Shown: positions 7,272 through 14,810, counted from the stretch's first letter. The stretch: 24,181 nt of DNA from Clostridium sp. CAG:967 (GCA_000433095.1 HF991450.1:1-24181); one strand, 5' to 3'. Numbers and translations: made by a program. The notes: a model not told the origin generated them from the sequence alone.

Positions 7272-9029
7272 ATGGAAAACTTAGATAAAATAAACGGACT
7301 TATAGCTGAGAAAAAATTTGAGGAAGCTAAAAAAGAATTAAACGGATTAATTAAAGGTGATGAAAAAGATGTGGAAGCTCTAAAATTGTTGGGCTTGTGC
7401 CACATTAATTTGAATGAATTTAAAGAAGGACAAAGCGTTTTTGAAACGGTTGTAAAATATAAAGATGATGCATCAAGCTGGTTTTATCTTGCAAACTGTT
7501 ATGATAATCAGGACGATTTCCTTCATGCAATTTCTGCTTATACCGAAGTTTTAAGGATGAGAAGCAGTTATATAGATGCTTATAAAAACCTTGCTGTTGT
7601 TTATGTAAAAAGCAAGGAGCCGGAAAAAGCCGTAGAATTATGTAAACAAGCACTCGATTATGTTCAGGACGATTACACTGTATATTATATTGCAGGAACA
7701 GCTTGTATGTCTTTGAAAAAATTTGACGAAGCGTTGGAATTTTTGGAAAAAGCACTTGAGCTTAATCCTTCACATTCACAGTTATATAATAATTTGGGCA
7801 CCTGTTATGTTACTATAGGTAATCTTGAAAAAGCTTACGAAAACTTTTTAAAAGCAAGTGAGCTTGATCCTGATAATTCAATAACATATTTTAATATAGC
7901 TTCTATTTTGCAGCTGCAAAGTAAACATAAAGAAGCGTGTGAATTTTTTAGAAAAGCTTATGTTATTGAACCTTCTGACAATTATCTTGTGGCACTTGCA
8001 TTATCGGAGGTTAAGTCAAACCAGCTTGAAGAGGCTATTAAACATTATAAAACTCTTGCATCTCATCATCCTGAAAAACCTAATTTTCAATACAATTTGG
8101 CTTGCTGTTATGAGGCTGCGGGTGAATTTGCAAATGCTATAGCAATTCTTGCACAGCTTGTTCTTCTTAACCCCAAATCTGTATCTATGTCAAGAAAACT
8201 TGCAAATATTTATGTGAAGGTCGGTAAACTGTTTAATGCCAAAGAACTTTATGAAAAAATTCTTATTCAGGGGAATGTTTCCTTTGAAATTTATTATGAA
8301 TTTGCTCATATTTGCGTGAAAACAAATGATATGGACAGAGCTGAAAAGATTTTGAAAAAAGTTGTTGAACTTAACCCTGAATTTGCACCTGCACACAAAG
8401 ATTTAGGTATTTTATATTTGAGTAAAAGACTGTTCGATTATGCAGAAGATGAATTTAATATGGCTCTTAAAGCTGCACCGAATGATTATTCAATACTTTT
8501 TGAATATGCAAATTACCTGCACTCTACAACAAAATTTAAAGAGGCAGATGAATATTATCAAAAAGCTCTTGAAATTTGTCCTGATGAACCCGATGCACTA
8601 GGCTTTTCAGCTTTAAACAAAATTCATTTGAAAGATTTTGACACAGCTTTGGAACATATTGAAAAGGCTATTAATAAACAACCGAATAACGGTTTTATGT
8701 ATTATATTGCGGGAAAAATCAAGTTCTTAAAAAATGAGTTTGAAGATGCAAAAATGTATCTTGTAAAATCATACGAGCTTGAGAAAACTCATGATGCCGA
8801 AAACCTTTTAGGGCTTTGCTACTATGAACTCGGAAACTTTAATCAGGCAAACGAGATTTTCAAAAGTATGCTGAAAGATAATCCGATGAATGTAAATCTT
8901 CTTTTAAACAGTGCAAAGTGTTATGAAAAGCTGAATGATAAAGATGCGGCTCTTGCTGCTTTAGATAAAGTTGTTGAAGCTTTCCCCGAATGCGAAGAAG
9001 CTCAGGAAATGATAAGAGCAATATCATAA
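7272..9029 (+). CDS. Large tetratricopeptide-repeat protein, cytoplasmic
   Basis: The protein has 585 residues made almost entirely of about 16-17 TPR units of 34 residues. The pattern recurs as in EALEFLEKALELNPSHSQLYN and NLEKAYENFLKASELDPDNS: Ala/Gly in helix A, Ala-Tyr in helix B, Pro at the end of each unit. TPRs form a superhelical scaffold for protein-protein contacts. There is no signal peptide, membrane segment or catalytic domain, so the product is probably a cytoplasmic adaptor. ATG at 7272 is preferred to a TTG at 7254 because the sequence between them contains a perfect TATAAT box ending 6 bases before the ATG. It is monocistronic. Partners are unknown; the neighbours give no clue. 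Confidence 0.88.
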   Translation: MENLDKINGLIAEKKFEEAKKELNGLIKGDEKDVEALKLLGLCHINLNEFKEGQSVFETVVKYKDDASSWFYLANCYDNQDDFLHAISAYTEVLRMRSSYIDAYKNLAVVYVKSKEPEKAVELCKQALDYVQDDYTVYYIAGTACMSLKKFDEALEFLEKALELNPSHSQLYNNLGTCYVTIGNLEKAYENFLKASELDPDNSITYFNIASILQLQSKHKEACEFFRKAYVIEPSDNYLVALALSEVKSNQLEEAIKHYKTLASHHPEKPNFQYNLACCYEAAGEFANAIAILAQLVLLNPKSVSMSRKLANIYVKVGKLFNAKELYEKILIQGNVSFEIYYEFAHICVKTNDMDRAEKILKKVVELNPEFAPAHKDLGILYLSKRLFDYAEDEFNMALKAAPNDYSILFEYANYLHSTTKFKEADEYYQKALEICPDEPDALGFSALNKIHLKDFDTALEHIEKAINKQPNNGFMYYIAGKIKFLKNEFEDAKMYLVKSYELEKTHDAENLLGLCYYELGNFNQANEIFKSMLKDNPMNVNLLLNSAKCYEKLNDKDAALAALDKVVEAFPECEEAQEMIRAIS

Positions 9030-9071
9030 TATTTAAATTCTGTTTGAACGAATAGCAATTTTAATTCTGTT

Positions 9072-9091
9072 TATGTTTTTATATAAACATA
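9072..9091. repeat. AT-rich inverted repeat upstream of the 286-residue gene
   Basis: TATGTTT (9072-9078) and AAACATA (9085-9091) are perfect 7-base arms around a 6-base spacer. It has no GC core or T-run, so it is not a standard terminator. It may be an operator or a leader hairpin 12 bases before the AAGGAG of the next gene. Confidence 0.3.
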
Positions 9092-9113
9092 GGGAAAAAT
9101 ACAAGGAGTATCC

Positions 9114-9974
9114 ATGTCTATTGATAAAATTGCATTTAGTGGTACAGAAAATGTTCAAGTTCAGCCTGAGGTTAAAAAAGCAGAGCCTGAAAAAGTTCCA
9201 GAGCCTGTTGATAAAGAAAAATCAAATGCAGCTAAATACATGATTGGTGCAACTGCTCTGGCTGCTGTAGTCGGGCTTGGAATTGCAGGACACAGAGGAC
9301 ATTTAGGTGAAGGTGTTCAAAAATTGCTCGGCGGGGCTAAAAAATCTGCCGATGATATTTCACAAGCCGGAGAGAAAAAAGCCGGTGAAGTTTTAGACGA
9401 TGCATCATCTAAAATAAAAAATAAGACAGAAGATGTAATTCCTCCTGCAAAAGATACTCCTGATGTCCCTGCTAAATTTAAAAATGCTGACGGAACTTTG
9501 AAAAACGGCTCTGAAACAGTTGATATAATGAAAGACGGTCACAAAATCGGTGTAGAAATAAAAAAATTCAAAGACGGTGATTTATTATCAACAACCGTAA
9601 AATCTCTTGATGATGATACAGGATATCTAAAAATCGAAGAAAAATTTGCCGACGGCAGGACCACTTTATTGGAAGAAGGTGAATTTATCCCAAAAGCCGG
9701 GTCAGATTGTACGCCTAAAAAAGCCTGGTTCTATAAAGAGAAAACAGCTGACGGCAAAGAAAAAAGTATGCGTTTAGTATTTGAAAAAGACGGCACATAT
9801 ACATCAAATGCAATGAATATGAGTACTGATGAGAAAAATATCGTTCGAGCTAAACTTAAAGATATGGGTGTTGTTTTAAGGAAAACTGATGAGGCAATTC
9901 CTGCTCCCAAAGGTATTGAAATACTTTCTCCAGAAAAAGAAGATAGGATTATTGAAGATATGTTCAACAATTAA
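9114..9974 (+). CDS. Hypothetical protein with one N-terminal membrane helix
   Basis: This 286-residue protein belongs to no family I recognise. AAGGAG at 9103-9108 is 5 bases from the ATG. Residues 1-40 are Pro/Glu/Lys-rich. Residues about 42-59 (YMIGATALAAVVGLGIAG) form one transmembrane helix. Residues 60-125 are Lys/Asp/Ala-rich and probably extended or helical (GEKKAGEVLDDASSKIKN). The C-terminal domain (about 125-280) has short strands separated by D-G turns (FKNADGTLKNG, KFADGRTTLL, FEKDGTYTSN), resembling small beta-repeat domains of secreted proteins. With no cleavable signal, it is probably a membrane-anchored protein with a long stalk and beta-rich head. The opening MSIDKIAFSG is similar in style to other lineage-specific proteins in the window. 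Confidence 0.75.
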   Translation: MSIDKIAFSGTENVQVQPEVKKAEPEKVPEPVDKEKSNAAKYMIGATALAAVVGLGIAGHRGHLGEGVQKLLGGAKKSADDISQAGEKKAGEVLDDASSKIKNKTEDVIPPAKDTPDVPAKFKNADGTLKNGSETVDIMKDGHKIGVEIKKFKDGDLLSTTVKSLDDDTGYLKIEEKFADGRTTLLEEGEFIPKAGSDCTPKKAWFYKEKTADGKEKSMRLVFEKDGTYTSNAMNMSTDEKNIVRAKLKDMGVVLRKTDEAIPAPKGIEILSPEKEDRIIEDMFNN

Positions 9975-9979
9975 AGATG

Positions 9980-10756
9980 CTAAATAATCTTCATAAGATT
10001 TTCGTTCAGTCTTGAAAGTATTTCCAATGTATTTTCAAGAGGGTATCTTGTTATGTTATTTATATCTTCTTCAAAGTTTTCGGGAATTTTAGCGCAGTGC
10101 AGTTTTGTATATTGAACAAGCCTTTTTTCTCCCGGGTGAAGAACTTTGTTAACTGCAAAAAGCACGTCAAAATAACTTGCAATAAATGCTGAAATTCTGT
10201 GATTTAAGCTTACATAATCTTTTCTTTTTATAGCTTTTTCTGTTTGTTCGTAAAAAGATGCTGATATTTTATTTTTTAACAACGGAAGATTATTTTTTAT
10301 AATGTTTTTGGAAAGTTCGTCAGGATATTCACTGCTGACTTTTTTATGCAAATTTTTGTACCAGCCTTCGGGATCATAAATAATTTCTGAATTTTTTATA
10401 TTGAAAATAAAACAGGTTGAATAACCCACTGACGGATAATGTTTTACCCATGTGTTTTCAACACAGTTTTCAATCCATTCTGTTGAGCGGTACATTACAT
10501 CAATTTGGATGTCTGAATTTCTTAAAATCCATTCATCACCGGGACCGAAAAAACGGTTATCAATTTCGTATTTATCTGAAAACATTTTGGCAATTTTCGT
10601 TCTTTCATCAAGGTTAATTTCGGCATCAGAATAAATATAGATGTCATAATCTGATATTTCATCTGAGCTGTTTGCCGTTCTTGAACCTGAAAGTACGATT
10701 GCTTTCACATTTTCTATTTTTTTAAATTCATTAATTACAGGTAATATATTTTCCAT
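9980..10756 (-). CDS. Nucleotidyltransferase-fold protein
   Basis: The 258-residue product has the polymerase-beta-like nucleotidyltransferase signature. GSR at residues 24-26 (in VLSGSRTANSSDEISDYDIY) is followed by the metal-binding Asp36 and Asp38, and a third Asp86 in IQIDVMYR. Such enzymes move an NMP from NTP to a drug, protein, RNA or small molecule. The long helical C-terminal part suggests a DUF4037- or aminoglycoside-nucleotidyltransferase-like enzyme; the substrate cannot be deduced. A 22-residue upstream extension is rejected because it would read through the terminator at 10785-10818. The chosen ATG (10754-10756) lacks a Shine-Dalgarno site and has TAAAAT 7 bases upstream. The gene stands alone, so it is not an obvious toxin-antitoxin member. 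Confidence 0.82.
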   Translation of the reverse strand: MENILPVINEFKKIENVKAIVLSGSRTANSSDEISDYDIYIYSDAEINLDERTKIAKMFSDKYEIDNRFFGPGDEWILRNSDIQIDVMYRSTEWIENCVENTWVKHYPSVGYSTCFIFNIKNSEIIYDPEGWYKNLHKKVSSEYPDELSKNIIKNNLPLLKNKISASFYEQTEKAIKRKDYVSLNHRISAFIASYFDVLFAVNKVLHPGEKRLVQYTKLHCAKIPENFEEDINNITRYPLENTLEILSRLNENLMKII

Positions 10757-10763
10757 AACTAAT

Positions 10764-10769
10764 ATTTTA
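10764..10769 (-). promoter_or_regulatory. -10-like hexamer of the nucleotidyltransferase gene
   Basis: TAAAAT on the minus strand, 7 bases before the ATG at 10756, in a region with no Shine-Dalgarno sequence. It fits the near-leaderless pattern seen at several genes here. The upstream terminator (10785-10818) makes an independent promoter necessary. Confidence 0.35.
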
Positions 10770-10784
10770 ATACAAATATAAAGG

Positions 10785-10818
10785 ACAAAAAACCGGCCTT
10801 CGATGACGGTCGGTTTCT
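10785..10818 (-). terminator. Intrinsic terminator of the 53-residue gene
   Basis: On the minus strand AAACCGACC pairs with GGCCGGTTT (nine pairs, one G-U) around a 9-base loop. A run of six U follows directly. It sits about 30 bases after the stop of the small gene. Confidence 0.8.
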
Positions 10819-10844
10819 TCATTCTGTTAACTCTTTTTTAATCC

Positions 10845-11006
10845 CTAAATCAAACCTAAAACTTTTTTGTACCAGGAGAATGTTTCCAATTCAATTCCGT
10901 TAAAAGTAGTTTTTAAGCATTGATTTTTTAAATAATTTTCAAATTCGTCATTAAATTTTGACTTTGGTTGTTTAATTTTACCAGTTTTTGAAACTAACAC
11001 TGTCAT
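10845..11006 (-). CDS. 53-residue hypothetical small protein
   Basis: The protein begins MTVLVSKTGKIKQPKSK and ends FSWYKKVLGLI. It was not recognised. The start is well supported: AAGGAG lies 7 bases before this ATG. A longer in-frame version is rejected because its Arg-rich extension would start upstream of the predicted transcription start region. The product is basic at the N-terminus, has one Cys (KNQCLKTT), no membrane helix and an aromatic C-terminal segment. It has its own extended -10 promoter, strong ribosome-binding site and intrinsic terminator, so it is a real, probably well-expressed gene despite its size. Possible roles are a small nucleic-acid-binding protein or part of a toxin-antitoxin or stress system; nothing in the sequence decides this. 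Confidence 0.72.
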   Translation of the reverse strand: MTVLVSKTGKIKQPKSKFNDEFENYLKNQCLKTTFNGIELETFSWYKKVLGLI

Positions 11007-11055
11007 AGACCTTCTCCTTTTTGTTGTTAAGCGACCATATATAATTCTTGTATAA

Positions 11056-11064
11056 ATTATAACA
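11056..11064 (-). promoter_or_regulatory. Extended -10 promoter of the 53-residue gene
   Basis: Minus strand TGT-TATAAT, a perfect hexamer with a TG extension. TAGAAA lies 17 bases upstream as a partial -35. The 10-base palindrome AACATATGTT (11061-11070) overlaps it and could be an operator. The predicted transcript start near 11049 leaves a leader of about 43 bases. Confidence 0.6.
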
Positions 11065-11105
11065 TATGTTGACAAGCTTTTCTAGTGGCATGAAAACCGT
11101 AACAT

Positions 11106-11138
11106 ATCAAAATTTGCTCTGTGTCGCAAATTTTCGAT
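11106..11138. repeat. Long dyad in the divergent regulatory region
   Basis: AAAATTTGC (11109-11117) and GCAAATTTT (11126-11134) are perfect 9-base arms with an 8-base spacer. ATC/GAT arms extend it past a single bulged base. It lies 45-75 bases upstream of the -10 of the minus-strand small gene and about 120 bases upstream of the AcsE-like gene. It may be a protein-binding dyad or an RNA hairpin. Confidence 0.5.
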
Positions 11139-11204
11139 GTAAATTTTTATTAAGACCATGGTATACAGATTTGACATATATATGATAACCATGTTTTATT
11201 TTTT

Positions 11205-11216
11205 TGACAATTGTCA
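11205..11216. promoter_or_regulatory. Perfect 12-base palindrome, candidate operator
   Basis: TGACAATTGTCA is fully self-complementary and includes most of a consensus TTGACA (11204-11209). A second TTGACA is at 11171-11176. The site lies about 45 bases upstream of the ATG of the AcsE-like gene, a typical position for a dimeric regulator. Confidence 0.4.
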
Positions 11217-11244
11217 TGCTAGGTAATATCAAGAATAATTTTTG

Positions 11245-11253
11245 TGATAAAAT
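11245..11253 (+). promoter_or_regulatory. Extended -10 of the AcsE-like gene, leaderless spacing
   Basis: TGA-TAAAAT, then 6 bases (TTTGAT, counting the shared T run) and ATG at 11260. The same TGA-TAAAAT string precedes purB at the same distance. No Shine-Dalgarno site is present. Confidence 0.5.
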
Positions 11254-11259
11254 TTTGAT

Positions 11260-12174
11260 ATGATTTTAATCGGCGAAAATATACATGTTATATCAAAATC
11301 TGTCAGAGAAGCTCTTATTTTACGTAATGAAGAATTTATTTCAGAGCTTGTCGAATTACAAAAAAATATGGATTTTACGGATTTGAATGTCGGACCTGCT
11401 AAAGGGGATATGGAGGGTGTTTTCAGCTGGCTGAGCAGTATAGTGAAAAGAAAATCCGAATTAAATATCTCTTTTGATACGACCAATGCTGATGAGATGA
11501 AAAGAGGACTGGAAGCATTTAATGGCGAAACATTTATAAACAGCACTTCAAAAGACGAACCACGTTTATCTAAAATGACAGACCTGGCACTGGAATACAA
11601 CAGTAATTTAATAGCTTTGACCTTAAGTAAGGAAACAGGAATTCCAAAAACTTCCGACGGAAGATTGGAAATCGCTTTTGAAATATATGAAAAATGTTTG
11701 GAAAAAGGAATTGATAATTCGAAATTGTTTTTTGATCCTTTAATACTCCCTGTGTCAGTTGATCAGTCGCAAGCTGTCGAAGCTTTAAATACAATCAAAA
11801 TGATTAAAGAAAGTTTTGATCCACCTGTTAAAACAGTCATCGGGCTTTCAAACGTGTCTAACGGATCGCCCAAAGAAATGAGAGGGTTAATTAACAGAGT
11901 TTTCGGTGTTCTGGCTTTCGGGGCAGGATTGGATGCTGCAATTATTGATGCTAAAGATACCGAACTTGTCAGGGTTTTTCGTATGCTTGAAAATCAGGAA
12001 CCGCAAAATGAGATTGACGGTTTATATCTGTCTCTTGCAAATATGATTGCTGAATTTTCCGACTTAAACGAAATAATTTATGATAAAAATTCAGAAGAAC
12101 AAACAAAAATTATTAAAACGGCAGGAATTTTAATGAATAATGAAATCTATTCCCACAGCTTTACACAAATATAA
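11260..12174 (+). CDS. AcsE-like methyltetrahydrofolate:corrinoid methyltransferase (pterin-binding domain)
   Basis: This 304-residue TIM-barrel protein belongs to the pterin-binding (DHPS/MeTr) superfamily. Its closest match from memory is the Wood-Ljungdahl methyltransferase AcsE, which moves the methyl of methyl-tetrahydrofolate to a corrinoid/Fe-S protein. Visible family motifs are LNVGPAKGD (42-50), DTTN (73-76), FINSTS (92-97), DPLILP (159-164) and GLSNVSNGS (195-203). Asn198 corresponds to the Asn that assists methyl transfer in MeTr, and Asp73 and Asp159 to pterin-binding Asp residues. It is somewhat longer than AcsE (about 262). No corrinoid protein, acs/cdh or metH fragment is nearby, so its acceptor is unknown; a folate-binding or one-carbon role is the cautious reading. 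It has no Shine-Dalgarno site and a leaderless-type promoter. Confidence 0.85.
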   Translation: MILIGENIHVISKSVREALILRNEEFISELVELQKNMDFTDLNVGPAKGDMEGVFSWLSSIVKRKSELNISFDTTNADEMKRGLEAFNGETFINSTSKDEPRLSKMTDLALEYNSNLIALTLSKETGIPKTSDGRLEIAFEIYEKCLEKGIDNSKLFFDPLILPVSVDQSQAVEALNTIKMIKESFDPPVKTVIGLSNVSNGSPKEMRGLINRVFGVLAFGAGLDAAIIDAKDTELVRVFRMLENQEPQNEIDGLYLSLANMIAEFSDLNEIIYDKNSEEQTKIIKTAGILMNNEIYSHSFTQI

Positions 12175-12187
12175 TTTTTGCTATAAT
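12160..12187 (+). promoter_or_regulatory. Promoter of the exported TPR gene
   Basis: TTTACA (12160-12165), a 16-base spacer, and TATAAT (12182-12187) with a TGC extension. The promoter overlaps the end of the AcsE-like gene. A second TATAAT at 12195-12200 may be a tandem start. The predicted leader is about 40 bases. Confidence 0.65.
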
Positions 12188-12235
12188 GTTGGTATATAAT
12201 CTGTTGATGCAAAGTTAAAAAAGGAGAGTAAGACT

Positions 12236-14281
12236 ATTAATAAGAAGTTATTGATTTCGGCAATGGTATCTTTAGCACTATCAGGTATTTCCGTACAGGC
12301 AGCGATGACACCTGAAGCTAACTCGTTATACCAGCAGGCTTGCTCTGCGGAATATCAGCAGGATTATGATACTGCTGTTGCAAAACTCACTCAGGCTATT
12401 CAAATAGCAGGAGATGATGCTCTTTTATACACAAAACTTGCAGGTGTATACAGTGAAATGGGAGAGTATGAAAAAGCATTGCAGATTTATGCAAAAGTTG
12501 CTGAAATGCGCCCTGGTGATGCTTTTATTTACATCAGTGTCGGAAGTATTTATGAAAATCAGGGTAAATACCTTGAAGCGCTTGAAGCTTACAATAAAGC
12601 TATGGAAATATTTCCCGAATATAAATACAATTATTTAAATATAGCAAATGTACAATATCAGTTAAGAGATTACAAATCTTCTATTGAAAATTATAATAAG
12701 TTTTTATCGACTTACACTCAGCACTGGGAAGCCCGTGAGGCGCTTGCAAACTCATATCTGAGCAACGGAGAAGCGCAGCAGGCTGTTAACGAATATGAAA
12801 ACTTATACTCAAGAAATGTTTCAGGATTTAGAGATTATGCAAATTACGGTATTGCTCTGTTTAAAATAAAGAATTTTGAAAAAGCAGCCGATATGTTGGA
12901 AAAGGCTATAGAACTTGATCCTGATAATTCTTCCGCTCATATTTCACTTGCTCTATCTTATCAGGAGCTTGGTAAAAATGAACTTGCTCTGGCACAGTAT
13001 GATGTTGTTTTCAGACAGCATCCTTCTTTGCATTCAATAAGATTTGACTATGCAAACCTGCTTGCAGAAATGGGAAAAGACGAAGCTGCTGTTGAAAATT
13101 ATAAAATTTATATTACTAATTTCCCTGAAGATGCAAGAGGTTACCAAAATATCGGTATAGTTTATAAACGTTTGAATAATTTAGACGATACTATTGCTAA
13201 TTTTGAAAAAGCGCTTGAGCTTCAAAAAGATAAAAAAGATGTTGAATTGCAAGAAGATTTAGCAGAATGCTATCATATTAAAAAAGATTATGCTAATGCT
13301 TTAAAATATTACGATGAAGTCCTCCTTGTAAAAAACGATGACTACGATGTCAGAATGAACAAGGCTCTCGTGCTTCATGCAATGAAAAATTACAATGATG
13401 CGATTGCTATGTATACACAGCTTTTGACGGAAAAAGAAAGCCCTGCTCTGCAAAATAATCTTACGGCAGCTCTTGTTTCTCAGGCAGATGAATATTTGAA
13501 AGCACAAAATTATTCTCTTGCTACAGAAACATTTGAACGTGCAATTCAGCGTGGAACTCAAGACAGCTATGCCTACTTCGGGCTTGCTCAGGCATACAGA
13601 GCTTGTGGTGCAAACGATAAGGCTACAGAATTTTATGAAAAAGCAATTTCTATGGATCCTGAAAAATCTCAATACAGCAATGAATTTGCAGAGTTCATCT
13701 CAGCAACGAATATGGCTGGTAATGTGAAAGTTTCAGATACTTCCGGAAAAATAGAAGATGTTACGATTTCTATGGATAGTTTGAAAGCCGAAGAAGAAGC
13801 AGAATTGCAAAAAAATAAAGATTTGATTGCTATCGGTGATGAAAATTATAAAAAGAAAAATTATGATGTTTCAATCAGAAACTATCAGGATGCCTTGAAA
13901 ATTAATCCTTCAGATGAGGTTACTCTGCTTAAGCTGGGCAATATTTATAAAATGAAAAACGATAACAAAAATGCCGCTAGTTTTTATAAAAAAGCAATTT
14001 TTGTAAATCCTAATTATGCAGATGGCTGGTTTAACCTGGGTTTGATTTATGCAAATACCAAAAATCCTTCCGGTGCAAAAGAAGCTTTCCACAGAGTAAT
14101 TTCTCTTGACCCTGACTACGGTTACGCATACTATGCACTTGCAATTGCTTATGAACAGGATGGAAACAATAAAGAAGCTTTAAACAATTACAAAATTTTC
14201 CTAAAACATAACAAGGATGAGGCTACTGCAAAAACCGTTCAGGAAAAAATTAAAAGCTTGGAACAAGACGAACAGAAGTAA
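12236..14281 (+). CDS. Exported TPR protein with probable ATT start codon
   Basis: The product is about 681 residues. An N-terminal signal peptide reads NKKLLISAMVSLALSGISVQA, with probable cleavage at VQA-AM, and is followed by roughly 15 TPR units. A non-TPR linker (about 500-545, TSGKIEDVTISMDSLKAEEE) separates the last three or four repeats. It is therefore likely a periplasmic scaffold. The start is unusual: AAGGAG at 12221-12226 is 9 bases from ATT (12236), and only this start includes the Lys-Lys n-region. No ATG, GTG or TTG is available there. A TTG at 12251 would be 24 bases from the ribosome-binding site and would remove the basic residues. ATT initiates infC in E. coli; a single-base error (ATG) is the alternative. 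A lipoprotein gene follows 24 bases later, probably in the same operon. Confidence 0.85.
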   Translation: MNKKLLISAMVSLALSGISVQAAMTPEANSLYQQACSAEYQQDYDTAVAKLTQAIQIAGDDALLYTKLAGVYSEMGEYEKALQIYAKVAEMRPGDAFIYISVGSIYENQGKYLEALEAYNKAMEIFPEYKYNYLNIANVQYQLRDYKSSIENYNKFLSTYTQHWEAREALANSYLSNGEAQQAVNEYENLYSRNVSGFRDYANYGIALFKIKNFEKAADMLEKAIELDPDNSSAHISLALSYQELGKNELALAQYDVVFRQHPSLHSIRFDYANLLAEMGKDEAAVENYKIYITNFPEDARGYQNIGIVYKRLNNLDDTIANFEKALELQKDKKDVELQEDLAECYHIKKDYANALKYYDEVLLVKNDDYDVRMNKALVLHAMKNYNDAIAMYTQLLTEKESPALQNNLTAALVSQADEYLKAQNYSLATETFERAIQRGTQDSYAYFGLAQAYRACGANDKATEFYEKAISMDPEKSQYSNEFAEFISATNMAGNVKVSDTSGKIEDVTISMDSLKAEEEAELQKNKDLIAIGDENYKKKNYDVSIRNYQDALKINPSDEVTLLKLGNIYKMKNDNKNAASFYKKAIFVNPNYADGWFNLGLIYANTKNPSGAKEAFHRVISLDPDYGYAYYALAIAYEQDGNNKEALNNYKIFLKHNKDEATAKTVQEKIKSLEQDEQK

Positions 14282-14305
14282 CAGCTGCAAAAGTGAAAGA
14301 GGTAT

Positions 14306-14710
14306 ATGAAAAAATTAATTCTTTTTTGTCTTTTGTTATTAATGCTCACGACAGGCTGTACAGGTGACAAAGCTGCAATACTGTTCAACAAATACCCTAT
14401 TAGCAGAGATAATGTTTATGACCATTCAAAAGTTTTTCCTATTAATTCAAGAATATATTATCTTGTGCTGATACCTAAAAAAGTTCAATCACGTTATTTG
14501 TTTATTCAGGTTATAAAAAAAGATAATGACTACGGTCGTCTTGGGTATAATCTTGTTTGGTCAAGAGATGTGCGCTTAAAAGATGAAGAAGAACGTTATT
14601 ATTACGACTATCTTGTTTTAAATGAAAAAGGGTTTTATGTAATGAAGGTTTATTCAAAAGATAATCCTCAAAAAGTTTTAACAACAGCGGAATTTTATGT
14701 AAGTAAGTGA
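14306..14710 (+). CDS. Probable lipoprotein co-transcribed with the exported TPR protein
   Basis: This is a 134-residue envelope protein. MKKLILFCLLLLMLTTGC is a lipoprotein-type signal: two Lys, a hydrophobic core, and Cys18 after Gly. The box (TTGC with Leu at -4) departs from the usual Leu at -3. The mature part is rich in Tyr and charged residues and reads as beta strands (SRIYYLVLIPKK, SRYLFIQVIKK, YYYDYLVLNEKG). This suggests a compact beta domain of about 110 residues with no recognised family. GAGG lies shortly before the ATG, and the gene starts 24 bases after the TPR gene, so the two probably work together, for example as an envelope-anchored partner. The next transcription unit (14747 on) has its own promoter. 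Confidence 0.78.
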   Translation: MKKLILFCLLLLMLTTGCTGDKAAILFNKYPISRDNVYDHSKVFPINSRIYYLVLIPKKVQSRYLFIQVIKKDNDYGRLGYNLVWSRDVRLKDEEERYYYDYLVLNEKGFYVMKVYSKDNPQKVLTTAEFYVSK

Positions 14711-14746
14711 TGTTGAACTTTTCATGTAACAGAATGTAAACATGAA

Positions 14747-14775
14747 TTTAAAAATGGCTGAAACCCTGTTATAAT
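14747..14775 (+). promoter_or_regulatory. Promoter in leader copy A
   Basis: TTTAAA (14747-14752), a 17-base spacer, TGT-TATAAT (hexamer 14770-14775). Both spacing and the extended -10 are optimal. The expected start of transcription, about 14782, falls in the first ATAGG unit. Confidence 0.65.
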
Positions 14776-14780
14776 CCTTC

Positions 14781-14810
14781 ATAGGATAGGATAGGATAGG
14801 ATGCGATGCG
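14781..14810 (+). repeat. Pentanucleotide tandem tract (ATAGG)4(ATGCG)2, copy A
   Basis: Four perfect ATAGG units are followed by two ATGCG units. The tract begins at the predicted transcription start, so the mRNA would open with four AGGA-containing units. ATG triplets occur at 14801 and 14806; the resulting upstream ORFs are short and not conserved between copies. Confidence 0.9.

Noticed and set aside
11109..11134. Dyad AAAATTTGC/GCAAATTTT as an intrinsic terminator
   Set aside because: No gene ends nearby on either strand, and the GC core is only two pairs. It is kept as a repeat or possible operator.
14781..14810. Pentamer tract as a CRISPR-like or phase-variation array
   Set aside because: Units are 5 bases, contiguous and without spacers, so it is not CRISPR. 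Equal copy number in both copies and a position outside the coding frame give no direct evidence of phase switching.
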